A stretch of DNA of 64,000 nucleotides from Acetobacter oeni (GTDB lineage: Bacteria > Pseudomonadota > Alphaproteobacteria > Acetobacterales > Acetobacteraceae): contig NZ_WOTA01000008.1 in the NCBI RefSeq assembly GCF_011516825.1, positions 1-64,000 of the forward strand, written 5' to 3'. Numbering within the stretch: the first letter of the stretch is position 1; every line of letters starts with the position of its first letter. The notes under the pieces are model-generated. The model saw only the letters and a program-made list of their open reading frames with translations, was not told the origin of the DNA and did not search any database. Both the position numbers and the translations under genes were made by a program. Positions 53,685 through 63,012 of the stretch are shown one piece after another.

Positions 53685-55316
53685 ATGAGCGAACGCGAGG
53701 CGATGGATTTTGATGTCGTCATCGTGGGAGGCGGGCCGGCCGGTCTGGCTGCGGCGATCCGGATGCGGCAACTGGCTCCTGAGGCGACCGTCTGTCTGAT
53801 CGAGAAAGGCAGCGAAATCGGCGCGCATATCGTGTCCGGCGCCGTGATCGAACCGCGCGCGCTTGAGGAACTGCTGCCCGACTGGCGCGATCTGGACTCA
53901 CCGATTCAGACGGCGGTGTCGGAAGAGGAGATGTATTTCCTTACGGAGACGAAGGGACACAGGATTCCGGCTCTGGACCGGGTGATGCCGCATCTGGCGA
54001 ATCACGGAAACTATGTCGTCAGTCTGGGCGAGGTCTGCCGCTGGCTGGCCACCCGGGCCGAGGAAATGGGGGTTGAGATCTATCCCGGTTTTGCCGGAGC
54101 CGAGGTTCTGATCGAGAACAACCGCGTGGTTGGCGTGGCGACGGGCGACATGGGGATCACCCGCGAGGGTGAGCACGGGCCGAATTACGCGCCGGGCATG
54201 GAACTGCGGGCGAAATACACATTGTTCGCCGAAGGATGCCGGGGCTCACTGACCAAACGGGTCATGGCGCATTATGATCTGCGCAAGGGCGTCGATCCGC
54301 AGACTTACGGCCTGGGGGTCAAGGAAGTCTGGGAGATTCCGCCGGAGAAGCATCGGCCAGGCCTGGTGATGCACAGTTTCGGCTGGCCACTGGACGACCG
54401 CACCTATGGCGGGGCCTGGCTGTATCATTTCGGCGAGAATCTGGTGTCCTACGGGTTTGTAACCGGCCTGGACTATGAGAACACCTGGCTGTCACCGTTC
54501 GACGAGATGCAACGTACCAAGCTGCATCCGGTGTTCCGGCCACATTTCGAGGGCGGACGGCGCCTGATTTACGGGGCGCGGGCACTGTCGGAAGGCGGCT
54601 TGCAGTCGATTCCGCGTCTGACCTTCCCGGGCGGGGCTCTGATCGGGGATTCAGCGGGATTTCTGAACACGCCGAAGATCAAGGGCACGCATACGGCGAT
54701 GAAGTCCGGCATGCTTGCGGCTGAGGCTGTGGTTGAGGCTCTGGCGACGGATCGGGTGGAACCGGGGTCTTTCACGCAGCGGGTCCGGACGTCCTGGCTG
54801 TATGAGGAACTGAAATCAGCTCGCAATGTTCGTCCCGCATTCGCGCGCTGGGGCATGAAGGCCGGCGCGCTTTATGCCGGATTTGATGCGATGGTATTGC
54901 GCGGCAAGGCGCCGTGGACCCTGCATTTCCGTCATTCTGATAACGAGACGTTGCAGCCGGCCTCCCTGTCGGAGCCGATCAGCTATCCAAAGCCGGACGG
55001 CACGGTGACATTCGACAAACTGTCCTCGGTGTTCCTGTCGAACACCAATCATGCGGAGGATCAGCCGGTTCATCTGCATGTAGAGAATATGCCGCTCTGG
55101 AAGACGGTGAACTGGGATGTCTTCCGGTCGCCGGAGAGCCGGTACTGTCCGGCGGGTGTATACGAAGTCGCCAGTCAGGAGACTGATCCCCGACTGGTCA
55201 TCAATGCGCAGAACTGCGTGCATTGCAAAACCTGCGACATCAAGGATCCGGCGCAGAATATTGACTGGGTGACGCCGGAAGGCGGCGGCGGTCCGAATTA
55301 CCCGGCCGGGATGTAA
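53685..55316 (+). CDS. Electron transfer flavoprotein-ubiquinone oxidoreductase
   Basis: This 543-residue ETF-QO passes electrons from reduced ETF to ubiquinone at the inner membrane. The N-terminus carries the FAD motif VVIVGGGPAGLAAAIR, followed by GAHIVSGAVIEPRAL; GVKEVWEIPPEKHRPGLV and the hydrophobic quinone-side loop lie in the middle. The C-terminus holds the [4Fe-4S] cysteines (CPAGVYEV, NCVHCKTCDIKDP) and ends WVTPEGGGGPNYPAGM. Its place directly ahead of etfBA supports one functional unit fed by acyl-CoA or dimethylglycine-type dehydrogenases located elsewhere. Confidence 0.97.
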   Translation: MSEREAMDFDVVIVGGGPAGLAAAIRMRQLAPEATVCLIEKGSEIGAHIVSGAVIEPRALEELLPDWRDLDSPIQTAVSEEEMYFLTETKGHRIPALDRVMPHLANHGNYVVSLGEVCRWLATRAEEMGVEIYPGFAGAEVLIENNRVVGVATGDMGITREGEHGPNYAPGMELRAKYTLFAEGCRGSLTKRVMAHYDLRKGVDPQTYGLGVKEVWEIPPEKHRPGLVMHSFGWPLDDRTYGGAWLYHFGENLVSYGFVTGLDYENTWLSPFDEMQRTKLHPVFRPHFEGGRRLIYGARALSEGGLQSIPRLTFPGGALIGDSAGFLNTPKIKGTHTAMKSGMLAAEAVVEALATDRVEPGSFTQRVRTSWLYEELKSARNVRPAFARWGMKAGALYAGFDAMVLRGKAPWTLHFRHSDNETLQPASLSEPISYPKPDGTVTFDKLSSVFLSNTNHAEDQPVHLHVENMPLWKTVNWDVFRSPESRYCPAGVYEVASQETDPRLVINAQNCVHCKTCDIKDPAQNIDWVTPEGGGGPNYPAGM

Positions 55317-55430
55317 ATTCCGGTCATCTTACGTTAAAGGTAACAGCTAATTCAGGTGGAACGGTAGCCGGGCGTGGATTTCTCTTTGCCTCGCCCGATC
55401 CCACCAGCAACGGGTACTGGCAGGAAAACC

Positions 55431-56180
55431 ATGAAAATTCTCGTCCCGGTGAAGCGCGTCGTCGATTACAACATCAAGGTCCGGGTTAAGTCCGACGGAA
55501 CCGGCGTTGAGACGGCGGGCCTCAAAATGTCGATGAACCCCTTTGATGAAATTACTGTCGAAGAAGCGGTGCGGCTGCGTGAAAAGGGTGCCGCGACGGA
55601 AGTCATCGCGGTGTCCATCGGTGTGCAGCAGGCGCAGGACACGCTGCGCACGGCGCTCGCCATGGGGGCGGATCGCGCCATTCTTGTGCTGAGCGAAGAG
55701 AGCCCCGAGCCGCTTGCCGTAGCAAAAATTCTGAAGGCGCTGGTCGAACGTGAAAAACCGGAACTCGTGTTTCTGGGCAAGCAGGCGATTGACGACGACA
55801 TGAACGCCACCGGTCAGATGCTGGCCGGACTGCTTGGCTGGCCGCAGGGCACCTTTGCCAGCAAGGTCGAACTGGTGGATGGGCGGCTTGAGGTGGCCCG
55901 TGAGATCGATGGCGGAACCGAGACCGTCTCGCTGACTCTGCCGGCGATCGTGACGGCTGATCTGCGCCTGAATGAGCCCCGCTATGCTTCGCTGCCGAAC
56001 ATCATGAAGGCGAAGAAAAAGCCGATGGAAACGTTGCAGGCCGACGATCTTGGTGTGGACACGACACGTCGCCTGACAACGGTATCCGTTTCCGAGCCAC
56101 CGACCCGCAAGGCGGGGGTAAAGCTGAACTCTGTCGCCGAGCTGGTCGAAAAGCTGCGTAACGAAGCGAAGGTGATCTGA
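55431..56180 (+). CDS. etfB: Electron transfer flavoprotein beta subunit
   Basis: This 249-residue ETF beta subunit binds AMP and accepts electrons with EtfA from flavin dehydrogenases. It begins [19 protein letters not shown], with [16 protein letters not shown], the signature [18 protein letters not shown] and a C-terminal [15 protein letters not shown]. The ATG at 55431 with AGGAAA upstream gives normal length; a frame-opening ATG 57 bases earlier is unlikely. etfA starts two bases after the stop. Confidence 0.97.
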   Translation: MKILVPVKRVVDYNIKVRVKSDGTGVETAGLKMSMNPFDEITVEEAVRLREKGAATEVIAVSIGVQQAQDTLRTALAMGADRAILVLSEESPEPLAVAKILKALVEREKPELVFLGKQAIDDDMNATGQMLAGLLGWPQGTFASKVELVDGRLEVAREIDGGTETVSLTLPAIVTADLRLNEPRYASLPNIMKAKKKPMETLQADDLGVDTTRRLTTVSVSEPPTRKAGVKLNSVAELVEKLRNEAKVI

Positions 56181-56182
56181 TC

Positions 56183-57118
56183 ATGACCGTTCTTGTTTTT
56201 GTCGAGACCGAGGCCGGTCAGGTTCGTCAGGCCTCCCGTTCCGCGATTGCCGCCGCCACGAAGCTGGGAGAAGTTCACGCGCTGGTTGCCGGTGATGTGG
56301 CGGCGAGCGATGCCGCCTCGGCAGCCGCGGCGAAAGTACCCGGCGTTGCGAAGGTGCTGAAGGCCGGAGCGGATGTTCTGGCACATGAACTGGCTGAACC
56401 ACTGTCGGATCTGATTGTCGCGCTGGCTGGCGACTATACGCATCTTATCGCGGCATCGTCGGCAGTCGGTAAGAATGTGATGCCACGTGTCGCGGCGCTG
56501 CTTGATGTGCAGCCCGTTCCGGACGTGATGGCCATCGTCGATGCCGACACGTTCATCCGTCCGGTTTATGCCGGTAATGCGCTTGCAACGGTGAGGTCGT
56601 CCGACACGAAGAAGGTACTGACGATCCGGGCGGCAAGCTTTGATCCGGCGCCGGCTGAAGGCGGGGCTGCGCCTGTCGAGGCCGTGGATGTGACCGTGAA
56701 GGATACGACGTCCCGTTTCGTTTCAGCTCACACGCCAGCCAGCGACCGGCCTGAACTCGAGTCTGCCCGTGTGATTGTATCAGGTGGGCGGGGACTGCAG
56801 AGCGCCGAGAATTTTCATAAATATCTTGAGCCTCTGGCTGATAAGCTTGGTGCCGCCATTGGCGCGTCCCGTGTGGCGGTGGATTCGGGCTATGCGCCGA
56901 ATGACTGTCAGGTCGGACAGACCGGCAAGATCGTGGCGCCGGAACTATATATTGCTGTCGGTATTTCGGGGGCGATCCAGCATCTGGCCGGCATGAAGGA
57001 CAGCAAGGTGATTGTTGCGATCAACAAGGACCCGGATGCGCCGATTCTTCAGGTGGCGGATTACAGTCTGGTTGGCGATCTGTTTGAAATCGTGCCTGAG
57101 CTGACGGCCGCGCTTTAA
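56183..57118 (+). CDS. etfA: Electron transfer flavoprotein alpha subunit
   Basis: This 311-residue FAD-binding subunit of ETF starts [18 protein letters not shown], has the N-terminal domain shared with EtfB, and ends in the FAD domain: [34 protein letters not shown] (split), [21 protein letters not shown] (split), [31 protein letters not shown] (split) and FEIVPEL. The Arg and Thr/Ser contacts of the cofactor are present. It forms an operon with etfB. Confidence 0.97.
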   Translation: MTVLVFVETEAGQVRQASRSAIAAATKLGEVHALVAGDVAASDAASAAAAKVPGVAKVLKAGADVLAHELAEPLSDLIVALAGDYTHLIAASSAVGKNVMPRVAALLDVQPVPDVMAIVDADTFIRPVYAGNALATVRSSDTKKVLTIRAASFDPAPAEGGAAPVEAVDVTVKDTTSRFVSAHTPASDRPELESARVIVSGGRGLQSAENFHKYLEPLADKLGAAIGASRVAVDSGYAPNDCQVGQTGKIVAPELYIAVGISGAIQHLAGMKDSKVIVAINKDPDAPILQVADYSLVGDLFEIVPELTAAL

Positions 57119-57403
57119 TTTTATTGCGGATTCTTCAGACCCGCCTACATCGCGTCCGGTTATACCGATGCGCGCTTTCCGGCGATGAGCGTTCGGGATG
57201 CGCGCATTTTTTGTTTCGTCTCTCTCACCATAGGAACCCGCTGTATTCCCGGACGAGGCTCCCGATGAAAGTCCGGTCACAGCCGGGTCTGGCGAAAAAC
57301 TGCCGGATCGCGAGCGGCATAAGCTCAGACTCTCCGCTGCGGATGCTCCCGTTAACGGATGAGTGATAAATAAGCGGCAACCTGGATCATCCCCGAGACC
57401 AGG

Positions 57404-59773
57404 ATGGCCTTTTCCATGTACGACGTTCTGCGCGATTATGATCCCGGCATGATTCTTGGCGCCGCAGGCCTGTGCACTGTGTCGATGCTGATTGTCATCA
57501 GAATGTTATGTCGCGCGGCTGTCGTAAGAGGCGCGCCCAGAACAAAGCGCATTCTGCTGGCTGCCGCCGTGGCCGGAAACGGGATATGGGCGACCCATTT
57601 CCTTGCCATGCTTGGTTGCCGCTCTTTCCGGAGCGCAACTTACGATCCCGGGCTGACCCTGGTTTCAATGGGGCTGGCGTGCCTTCTGTTCCTCGCGGCC
57701 TGGTGGAATGAGCGGCGCAACACGGGCTCGTCACGGTCGCCACTGACTGCATTTCTTATGACAGCGGCTGTCGGCGGAATGCATTATATCGGAATCGGCG
57801 CGACGGGCGGCGGCGGTCTTTCTGACATGACAGCCGGCCGGGTCCTGCTTTCCCTGGGATCGGGCTTTATGCTGTTTTATGCAGGCTGCCTGCTGCTCAG
57901 GCGGGAGCGCGGAGCACGGAGAAGTCTGGCCGCCCTGCCCTGGGTCGTCGGGGTCTGCTCACTGCACTTTATCGGGATGCCCGCAGGCATGCCTGAACAT
58001 TCCGTCATGCTGCACAACGCGACAGCAGCCAGCGATACGGTTCCTCTGGCAGAACTTGTGGGCGCGGGAACAGTGACGTTCCTTTTGCTCGCGCTTATTT
58101 TTCTCGGCTTTGAATATCGTAGCAGTCTGCGCAGACGCGAGGAAAACACGCGCACCAGGAGTTTTGCCGATGCCGCAATCGAAGGGCTTGTTGTTACAGA
58201 TGGCACTCAGATCATCGATGCCAATGATGCATTCCGAAAGCTGATTTCGTGGACACGCCATGAAACCAGCACCCTGGGCAACTATTTTCCGGAACTGATT
58301 CCAGGAAATAATCTTGAGACACTGATCGCCGAAGAAAAACCCCGGGAAATGTCGCTGATGACAGGCAAGGAAAATCCTGTTCCGGTCGAGGTTTATGCGC
58401 GTGATGCAAAGTGGAACGGTCGTATCCGGACCATTCTGGCTATCGTCGATTTACGGGCACGTAAAGAATCTGAAGCGGCGCTGAAGGCGGTTTTTTTTCG
58501 GGACACTCTTACGGGCATTGGGAACCGTCCATTCTTCGTTTCAAAACTGACGGAATTTCTGTATCATCCGGACAAACGTAAGCGGATCGCGGCCTTCCTG
58601 ATTGACGTCGACTGGTTTAAGAACATTAACGAAATCAGCGGCCATACCGCAGGCGATGCCGTTTTGGCGCATATTGCTCAGGGAATTTCCCGGTTTGCCC
58701 CGAAAGACGCCGTAACGGCGCGCATTACCGGCGACGAATTCGCCATCGCGTTTCCTGCTGACGGGCATGACATTCCGGTATTTGCGGCGCAGCTGAGTGA
58801 TGAACTCAAAACACCCCTATACAATACGCATGGCATCATACCGGTTTCTGTCAGTATCGGATTTGCGGTATCCGACCGTGAAACGCCGGACGGTGAAGCT
58901 TTTCTGCATTGTCTGGAAGTTGCGCTTCTCGCGGCCAAAGAAGCCGGCCGCGGCAATGTGCGTGAGTACGATCATAACTTTGATACATCGTTGCAGGATC
59001 GGTTCCGAACAGAGCGGGAAATCCGGCTTGCCATCGATAACAACGAGTTTTTTCTCGAATACCAGCCGATCATGTGCACAAGGAGTCACCGGCTGACCGG
59101 TTATGAAGCGCTGATCCGCTGGGAGCATCCGCAGCGCGGGCGTATTCCTCCCGATCGGTTCATTGGCATTGCCGAAGAGTGCGGCCTGATTGCGGAAATT
59201 GGCGAGTGGGTGGTCCGACGCGCCTGCGCCGATGCTGCGCTCTGGAAAAATGGTCTGAGCGTCTCGGTCAATGTCTCTCCGCTACAGTTCGCGACATCAG
59301 ATCTGCCTGCGGTCATAACGGCAGCCATCCGGGATGCCAGGCTTGATCCGAAACGACTGAGCATTGAAATCACGGAGATTACACTTCTTCAGCATGCTGA
59401 TCAGAACAAAGAGATTCTCCGCAATCTGCGGAAGCTGGGGGTCGGAATTGTCATGGATGATTTCGGCACCGGTTATTCCAGTCTGAGTTATCTCCGTGAT
59501 TTCCAGTTTGATAAAGTCAAAATAGCCCGCTCTTTCATCCGCGATATGCTTCAGCAGCCTCACTCTGCTGCCATTGTGGATGCCATTCTGTTGCTGGGTA
59601 AAGGTCTCGAAGTTGATATCGTTGCTGAAGGCATAGAGACTTCTGAACAATTACATTATCTCGAAGAGCGCTCATGCACATTTGTGCAGGGTTATTTTAT
59701 CGGACGACCAGATCGGGAAATTGCTGAATTTCCGGCCGGCGGCCTGCTCAGTGAAGTAGAAGAGGCAGTCTGA
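57404..59773 (+). CDS. MHYT-sensor GGDEF-EAL cyclic-di-GMP protein
   Basis: This 789-residue membrane protein carries an MHYT sensor: motifs ATHF (63-66), MHYI (126-129) and SLHF (186-189) lie at helix ends and are thought to bind a metal that senses oxygen, CO or NO. After a PAS-like linker (about 250-350), the GGDEF domain is altered (RITGDEFAIAF) and lacks the RxxD inhibitory site. The EAL domain is intact (YEALIRW, SVNVSPLQF, SIEITEI, DDFGTGYSS, KIARSFI, AEGIET, QGYFIGRP), so a phosphodiesterase is likely. It stands alone after etfA. Confidence 0.93.
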   Translation: MAFSMYDVLRDYDPGMILGAAGLCTVSMLIVIRMLCRAAVVRGAPRTKRILLAAAVAGNGIWATHFLAMLGCRSFRSATYDPGLTLVSMGLACLLFLAAWWNERRNTGSSRSPLTAFLMTAAVGGMHYIGIGATGGGGLSDMTAGRVLLSLGSGFMLFYAGCLLLRRERGARRSLAALPWVVGVCSLHFIGMPAGMPEHSVMLHNATAASDTVPLAELVGAGTVTFLLLALIFLGFEYRSSLRRREENTRTRSFADAAIEGLVVTDGTQIIDANDAFRKLISWTRHETSTLGNYFPELIPGNNLETLIAEEKPREMSLMTGKENPVPVEVYARDAKWNGRIRTILAIVDLRARKESEAALKAVFFRDTLTGIGNRPFFVSKLTEFLYHPDKRKRIAAFLIDVDWFKNINEISGHTAGDAVLAHIAQGISRFAPKDAVTARITGDEFAIAFPADGHDIPVFAAQLSDELKTPLYNTHGIIPVSVSIGFAVSDRETPDGEAFLHCLEVALLAAKEAGRGNVREYDHNFDTSLQDRFRTEREIRLAIDNNEFFLEYQPIMCTRSHRLTGYEALIRWEHPQRGRIPPDRFIGIAEECGLIAEIGEWVVRRACADAALWKNGLSVSVNVSPLQFATSDLPAVITAAIRDARLDPKRLSIEITEITLLQHADQNKEILRNLRKLGVGIVMDDFGTGYSSLSYLRDFQFDKVKIARSFIRDMLQQPHSAAIVDAILLLGKGLEVDIVAEGIETSEQLHYLEERSCTFVQGYFIGRPDREIAEFPAGGLLSEVEEAV

Positions 59774-59778
59774 AAATG

Positions 59779-59816
59779 GATATCCTCTTATTTTAGTGAT
59801 AAAATAAGAGGATATC
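59779..59816. terminator. Perfect 17-bp hairpin between convergent genes
   Basis: GATATCCTCTTATTTTA and its exact complement flank a GTGA loop six bases after the MHYT gene stop and 35 bases from the convergent sulfate-binding-protein stop. It has no separate T-run, but the stem is very stable and is likely a two-way terminator or mRNA end stabiliser. Confidence 0.7.
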
Positions 59817-59850
59817 TCAGCACGTTACAGAAAAAATCAAATTAGCTGAT

Positions 59851-60885
59851 TTATTTATAAAGCTGATCGAATATACCGCCATCAGAGAAATGCGTCTTCT
59901 GAACAGAGTCCCATCCCCCCAGACTTGCGATATCAAATGTTTCCATTGTCGGAAAAACATCTTTATGCCGTGCAAGAATCGCTGAATCACTCGGTCTGAA
60001 GTGGTGTCTGGCACCAATTTCCTGTCCCTGTGGGGTAAACAGAAAATCGACATAGGCCTGAGCGACAGCTTCAGTTCCATGCGCCTGAACATTTTTATCG
60101 ACAACAGCGACGGGGGGCTCTGCCAGAATACTGACTGACGGCAAAACGATATCAAACTGGTCCGGCCCGATATCCCGTGCCGCCATCAGTGCTTCATTTT
60201 CCCATGCAATCAGCACATCACCAAGATGGCGCTGCACAAAAGAGTTTGTCGCACCCCGCGCGCCCGTATCAAGCACAGGGACGTGTTTGAAGAGTGTCTT
60301 CAGGTAAGTTTTAGCTGCGTCTTCGGAATTATTATTTGCCCGCAGAGCCCAGCCCCATGCAGCAAGGTAATTCCACCGCGCCCCGCCGGAGGTTTTGGGG
60401 TTGGGCGTGATCACCTGTACATCGTCCCGGATCAGATCCGGCCAGTCGTGGATATTTTTCGGGTTTCCCTTGCGAACCAGAAAGACGATCGTGCTTGTGA
60501 ATGGCGTGGAATTATGTGGCAGTCGCTTCTGCCAGTCAGTGGACAGCAACCCATGCCGGGCAAGAATATCGATGTCATATGCCAGACCGAGCGTCACCAC
60601 ATCAGCCGGCGCTCCTTCCAGAACGGAACGGGCCTGCGCACCGGAGCCACCATGGGATGTCCTGACCAGTGCGCGATCGTCGGGATGCTGTTTTGTCCAG
60701 TCCGCTGAAAAGACGCGGTTGATTTCGGTGTAAAGTTCACGCGTCGGATCGTAGGAAACATTCAGGAGTGTGTAAGTCGCGGCACGGGCCGACCGGGGCT
60801 GCATGCCGGCGAGAGTGGCTGTACCCGCCATTATGGCTCCGGACAGGAGCGAACGGCGGGAGAGACGAAAACTATTGAGAGACAT
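59851..60885 (-). CDS. Sulfate/thiosulfate ABC transporter substrate-binding protein
   Basis: This 344-residue periplasmic protein has a twin-Arg-like leader (LSRRSLLSGAIMAGTATLAG...ARA). Family marks are LLNVSYDPTRELYTEIN, TSHGGSGAQARSVLEGAPADVVTLG (split), the anion loop PKTSGGARWNYLAAW and LDTGARGATNSFVQR. It binds sulfate or thiosulfate for a CysUWA permease, but no permease or ATPase gene is present in the window. It follows the porin gene by 20 bases in what looks like a two-gene operon. Confidence 0.92.
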   Translation of the reverse strand: MSLNSFRLSRRSLLSGAIMAGTATLAGMQPRSARAATYTLLNVSYDPTRELYTEINRVFSADWTKQHPDDRALVRTSHGGSGAQARSVLEGAPADVVTLGLAYDIDILARHGLLSTDWQKRLPHNSTPFTSTIVFLVRKGNPKNIHDWPDLIRDDVQVITPNPKTSGGARWNYLAAWGWALRANNNSEDAAKTYLKTLFKHVPVLDTGARGATNSFVQRHLGDVLIAWENEALMAARDIGPDQFDIVLPSVSILAEPPVAVVDKNVQAHGTEAVAQAYVDFLFTPQGQEIGARHHFRPSDSAILARHKDVFPTMETFDIASLGGWDSVQKTHFSDGGIFDQLYK

Positions 60886-60905
60886 CGTTATATATTCCGG
60901 TTTAA

Positions 60906-62585
60906 TCAGAAAGTTGCCTGGACACGGCCAACGATTGCGCTTCCGGTCCGACCGAACAAATTAACATTGCCGGAGACGCCTTTAGAGCTTGAGACGATGT
61001 ATCGGGCATAATCGAGCATAAATTTGATGTGCCGGTTCGGATACCAGTTGAAGCCCCCCTGCCAGACTGTCTGCTGATTGCCGTCGATCCCTTTTCCTCC
61101 CTGATTCGGCACATCGTTCAGATTCGTCACGCTCCAGCGACCGCTGACTTCCAGCGCACCCCAGTGATTATGCAGAGGGTCAAAATCATATTCGACCCCG
61201 GGCGTGGTAAAGGCAGCGGTCTTCTCGTTGTAGGCACGGGGATGGCCGAACAGCGTGTAGTTTGCGGCCACGTACCAGCCATCGAACCCGAGTGATGGAA
61301 GGATTGCCCCCATTGACTGCTGATTACGCTGCACGCCGATATGATAGTATTCGCCTTTCAGCAGGAAACGCCTCCACCGAAAGCCAAATTGTGGACCTGC
61401 CGCCCATATCTGCGCGACATTACTCAGCGCTCCGGAGGTGACGAGAGAAGTCTCCCCCAGAGGAACCTCCATATTATCACTGAAAGTATAGTTTCGCCCG
61501 GTTGAATTTTCGTTGACCTTGAACGCTGCCGTTCCGCTGGCACCGACATGCACATCGATGTCTTTCGTCACATAAGGGCGACCGACGAGACGCACCATTC
61601 CGCCTGTCTGACTGTCGGTAATCGTAGTATCTTTCGTTCTGTCGCCGAATTTCTGGCCAGTGAAATAGGCTGCGGCGAGCCAGCGCTTTTCATAATGCTC
61701 TCCTCCGACACTGAATCGCGCGACACCTCCGGCCAGGTTACGCACCAGATCCACGATCGTCGCACGTTCCAGAAATTCGAAAGCATTTGCACGCTCGGCA
61801 CTTTCTTCTTCCATGCGCGGCTGGAAATAACCGACAGTCAGCGTGGTATGATGCAGCCCTGTGTAATTCAGGTTCGCTTCGAACAGACCGACCGTTCCGT
61901 CGACCGAACTTGAGCCGAAATCCGGTGTCACGTTGACGATCCAGTCTTTGTAACGCCAGCTCATATAGATACGCAGACGACGGGCGTTCTCAGTCAGCTT
62001 GTTGAAATTTCCTGCTGCCTCCCCCCCTTTCGGTCCTGCCCCCAGAAAACCACCGATATCTTCCTGCGCGGTCAGACCGATAGAGAAAGCATAAGCTTTA
62101 TCTTCAGACGCGATTGTCGGACGTCCATTGGGAAAGCCGATCTGTATTCCTCCGACCTGGACCGTTTCGTCTTTTGCGGTCGCGGCTCTGAAATCAGACC
62201 ACGACTCGGCAGGCCCTTCCGACGACACAAGGCGGCTGTCGGCAGCGGAGCGCGGACCCTCGGGAGCGATCGGCAGATGATGCGTCGCTTCCTGCTGTGC
62301 GAAAACGGGTGTTGCGTCGGGTGCGCCGGATGAATTCACCTGCCGATGAACGCGACTCCCCGCCACGCGCACACGGGGCTCCGCCTGGCCATCTGTACGC
62401 TCGTATCGTGCAATACGCAGTTGAAGATGCTGAATCTCCCCCTGCATTTCACGCCGCATGGCGGCGAGTTCTTTTCGAAGAGAAACGACTTCCGCATCCT
62501 GAGTCGCGGCATACAGTTCGCATGGAAACGTCATCGTGATCGCGGCAGATGCTGTCAGCATGACCTGTCGGAGAGAGAAAGACAT
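60906..62585 (-). CDS. OprO/OprP-type phosphate/anion porin
   Basis: This 559-residue outer-membrane protein has an N-terminal leader, a short coiled coil (VVSLRKELAAMRREM and LQLRIARYE, about 35-65) and then a 16-strand barrel of the porin O/P family, with GIQIGFPNGRPTI, TPDFGSSSVDG and the end FGRTGSAIVGRVQATF with terminal Phe. Such porins pass phosphate, pyrophosphate or other anions. Co-expression with a sulfate-binding protein suggests uptake of sulfate or organosulfur anions, which is inference. Confidence 0.87.
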   Translation of the reverse strand: MSFSLRQVMLTASAAITMTFPCELYAATQDAEVVSLRKELAAMRREMQGEIQHLQLRIARYERTDGQAEPRVRVAGSRVHRQVNSSGAPDATPVFAQQEATHHLPIAPEGPRSAADSRLVSSEGPAESWSDFRAATAKDETVQVGGIQIGFPNGRPTIASEDKAYAFSIGLTAQEDIGGFLGAGPKGGEAAGNFNKLTENARRLRIYMSWRYKDWIVNVTPDFGSSSVDGTVGLFEANLNYTGLHHTTLTVGYFQPRMEEESAERANAFEFLERATIVDLVRNLAGGVARFSVGGEHYEKRWLAAAYFTGQKFGDRTKDTTITDSQTGGMVRLVGRPYVTKDIDVHVGASGTAAFKVNENSTGRNYTFSDNMEVPLGETSLVTSGALSNVAQIWAAGPQFGFRWRRFLLKGEYYHIGVQRNQQSMGAILPSLGFDGWYVAANYTLFGHPRAYNEKTAAFTTPGVEYDFDPLHNHWGALEVSGRWSVTNLNDVPNQGGKGIDGNQQTVWQGGFNWYPNRHIKFMLDYARYIVSSSKGVSGNVNLFGRTGSAIVGRVQATF

Positions 62586-63012
62586 CCGGATTACCCAAAA
62601 TAACTACGTTCCATCGTTGTTATCTACATACGACGTTACGGTACGGTAATCCTCATTGTGATGAATGGCAATTGATGTTCGGATAATTATTATATTACAG
62701 TTTATTTTAGTGAATAATCCTGTGCGACTTCGTCTGGCCAAGCGTGATTGCGTAACAGGGGAAGTCTGTCGCGGCATTGCAGCAGCAACTCGTGTCGTGT
62801 CCGGTCTGAAGGCCGTTACGGGACGCTCCGCCAGGTCTCCCGTCGCACAACAGAGGCGCTCATGTCTCCATCTCGCTGCTCATGACGGCAGATCAGTGTT
62901 GCGAGGAAGCGGCCGTCTTTACTCTGCTTATGCCGTACTCCTGTCATAAAAAAACGCCGGAGAAGCCCCGGCGTTTTCGTACAGACCGCTGAAGTAGAAT
63001 CAACGATGTCGA
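62586..63012. promoter_or_regulatory. Promoter region of the porin operon plus receptor terminator
   Basis: No gene is supported in these 430 bases. The first 130 bases are A+T rich, with TAATATAATAATT-like sequence suited to a leftward promoter for the porin-sulfate-binding operon, and the right end holds the TonB receptor's terminator (62945-62977). The middle GC-rich stretch has a plus-strand frame without protein-like features. Confidence 0.5.
62945..62977 (-). terminator. Rho-independent terminator of the TonB-dependent receptor
   Basis: AAAACGCCGG and CCGGCGTTTT form a ten-base-pair stem with a seven-base loop. On the minus strand the stem is followed by seven Ts, 36 bases past the receptor stop. 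The shape also allows weaker rightward termination. Confidence 0.9.
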
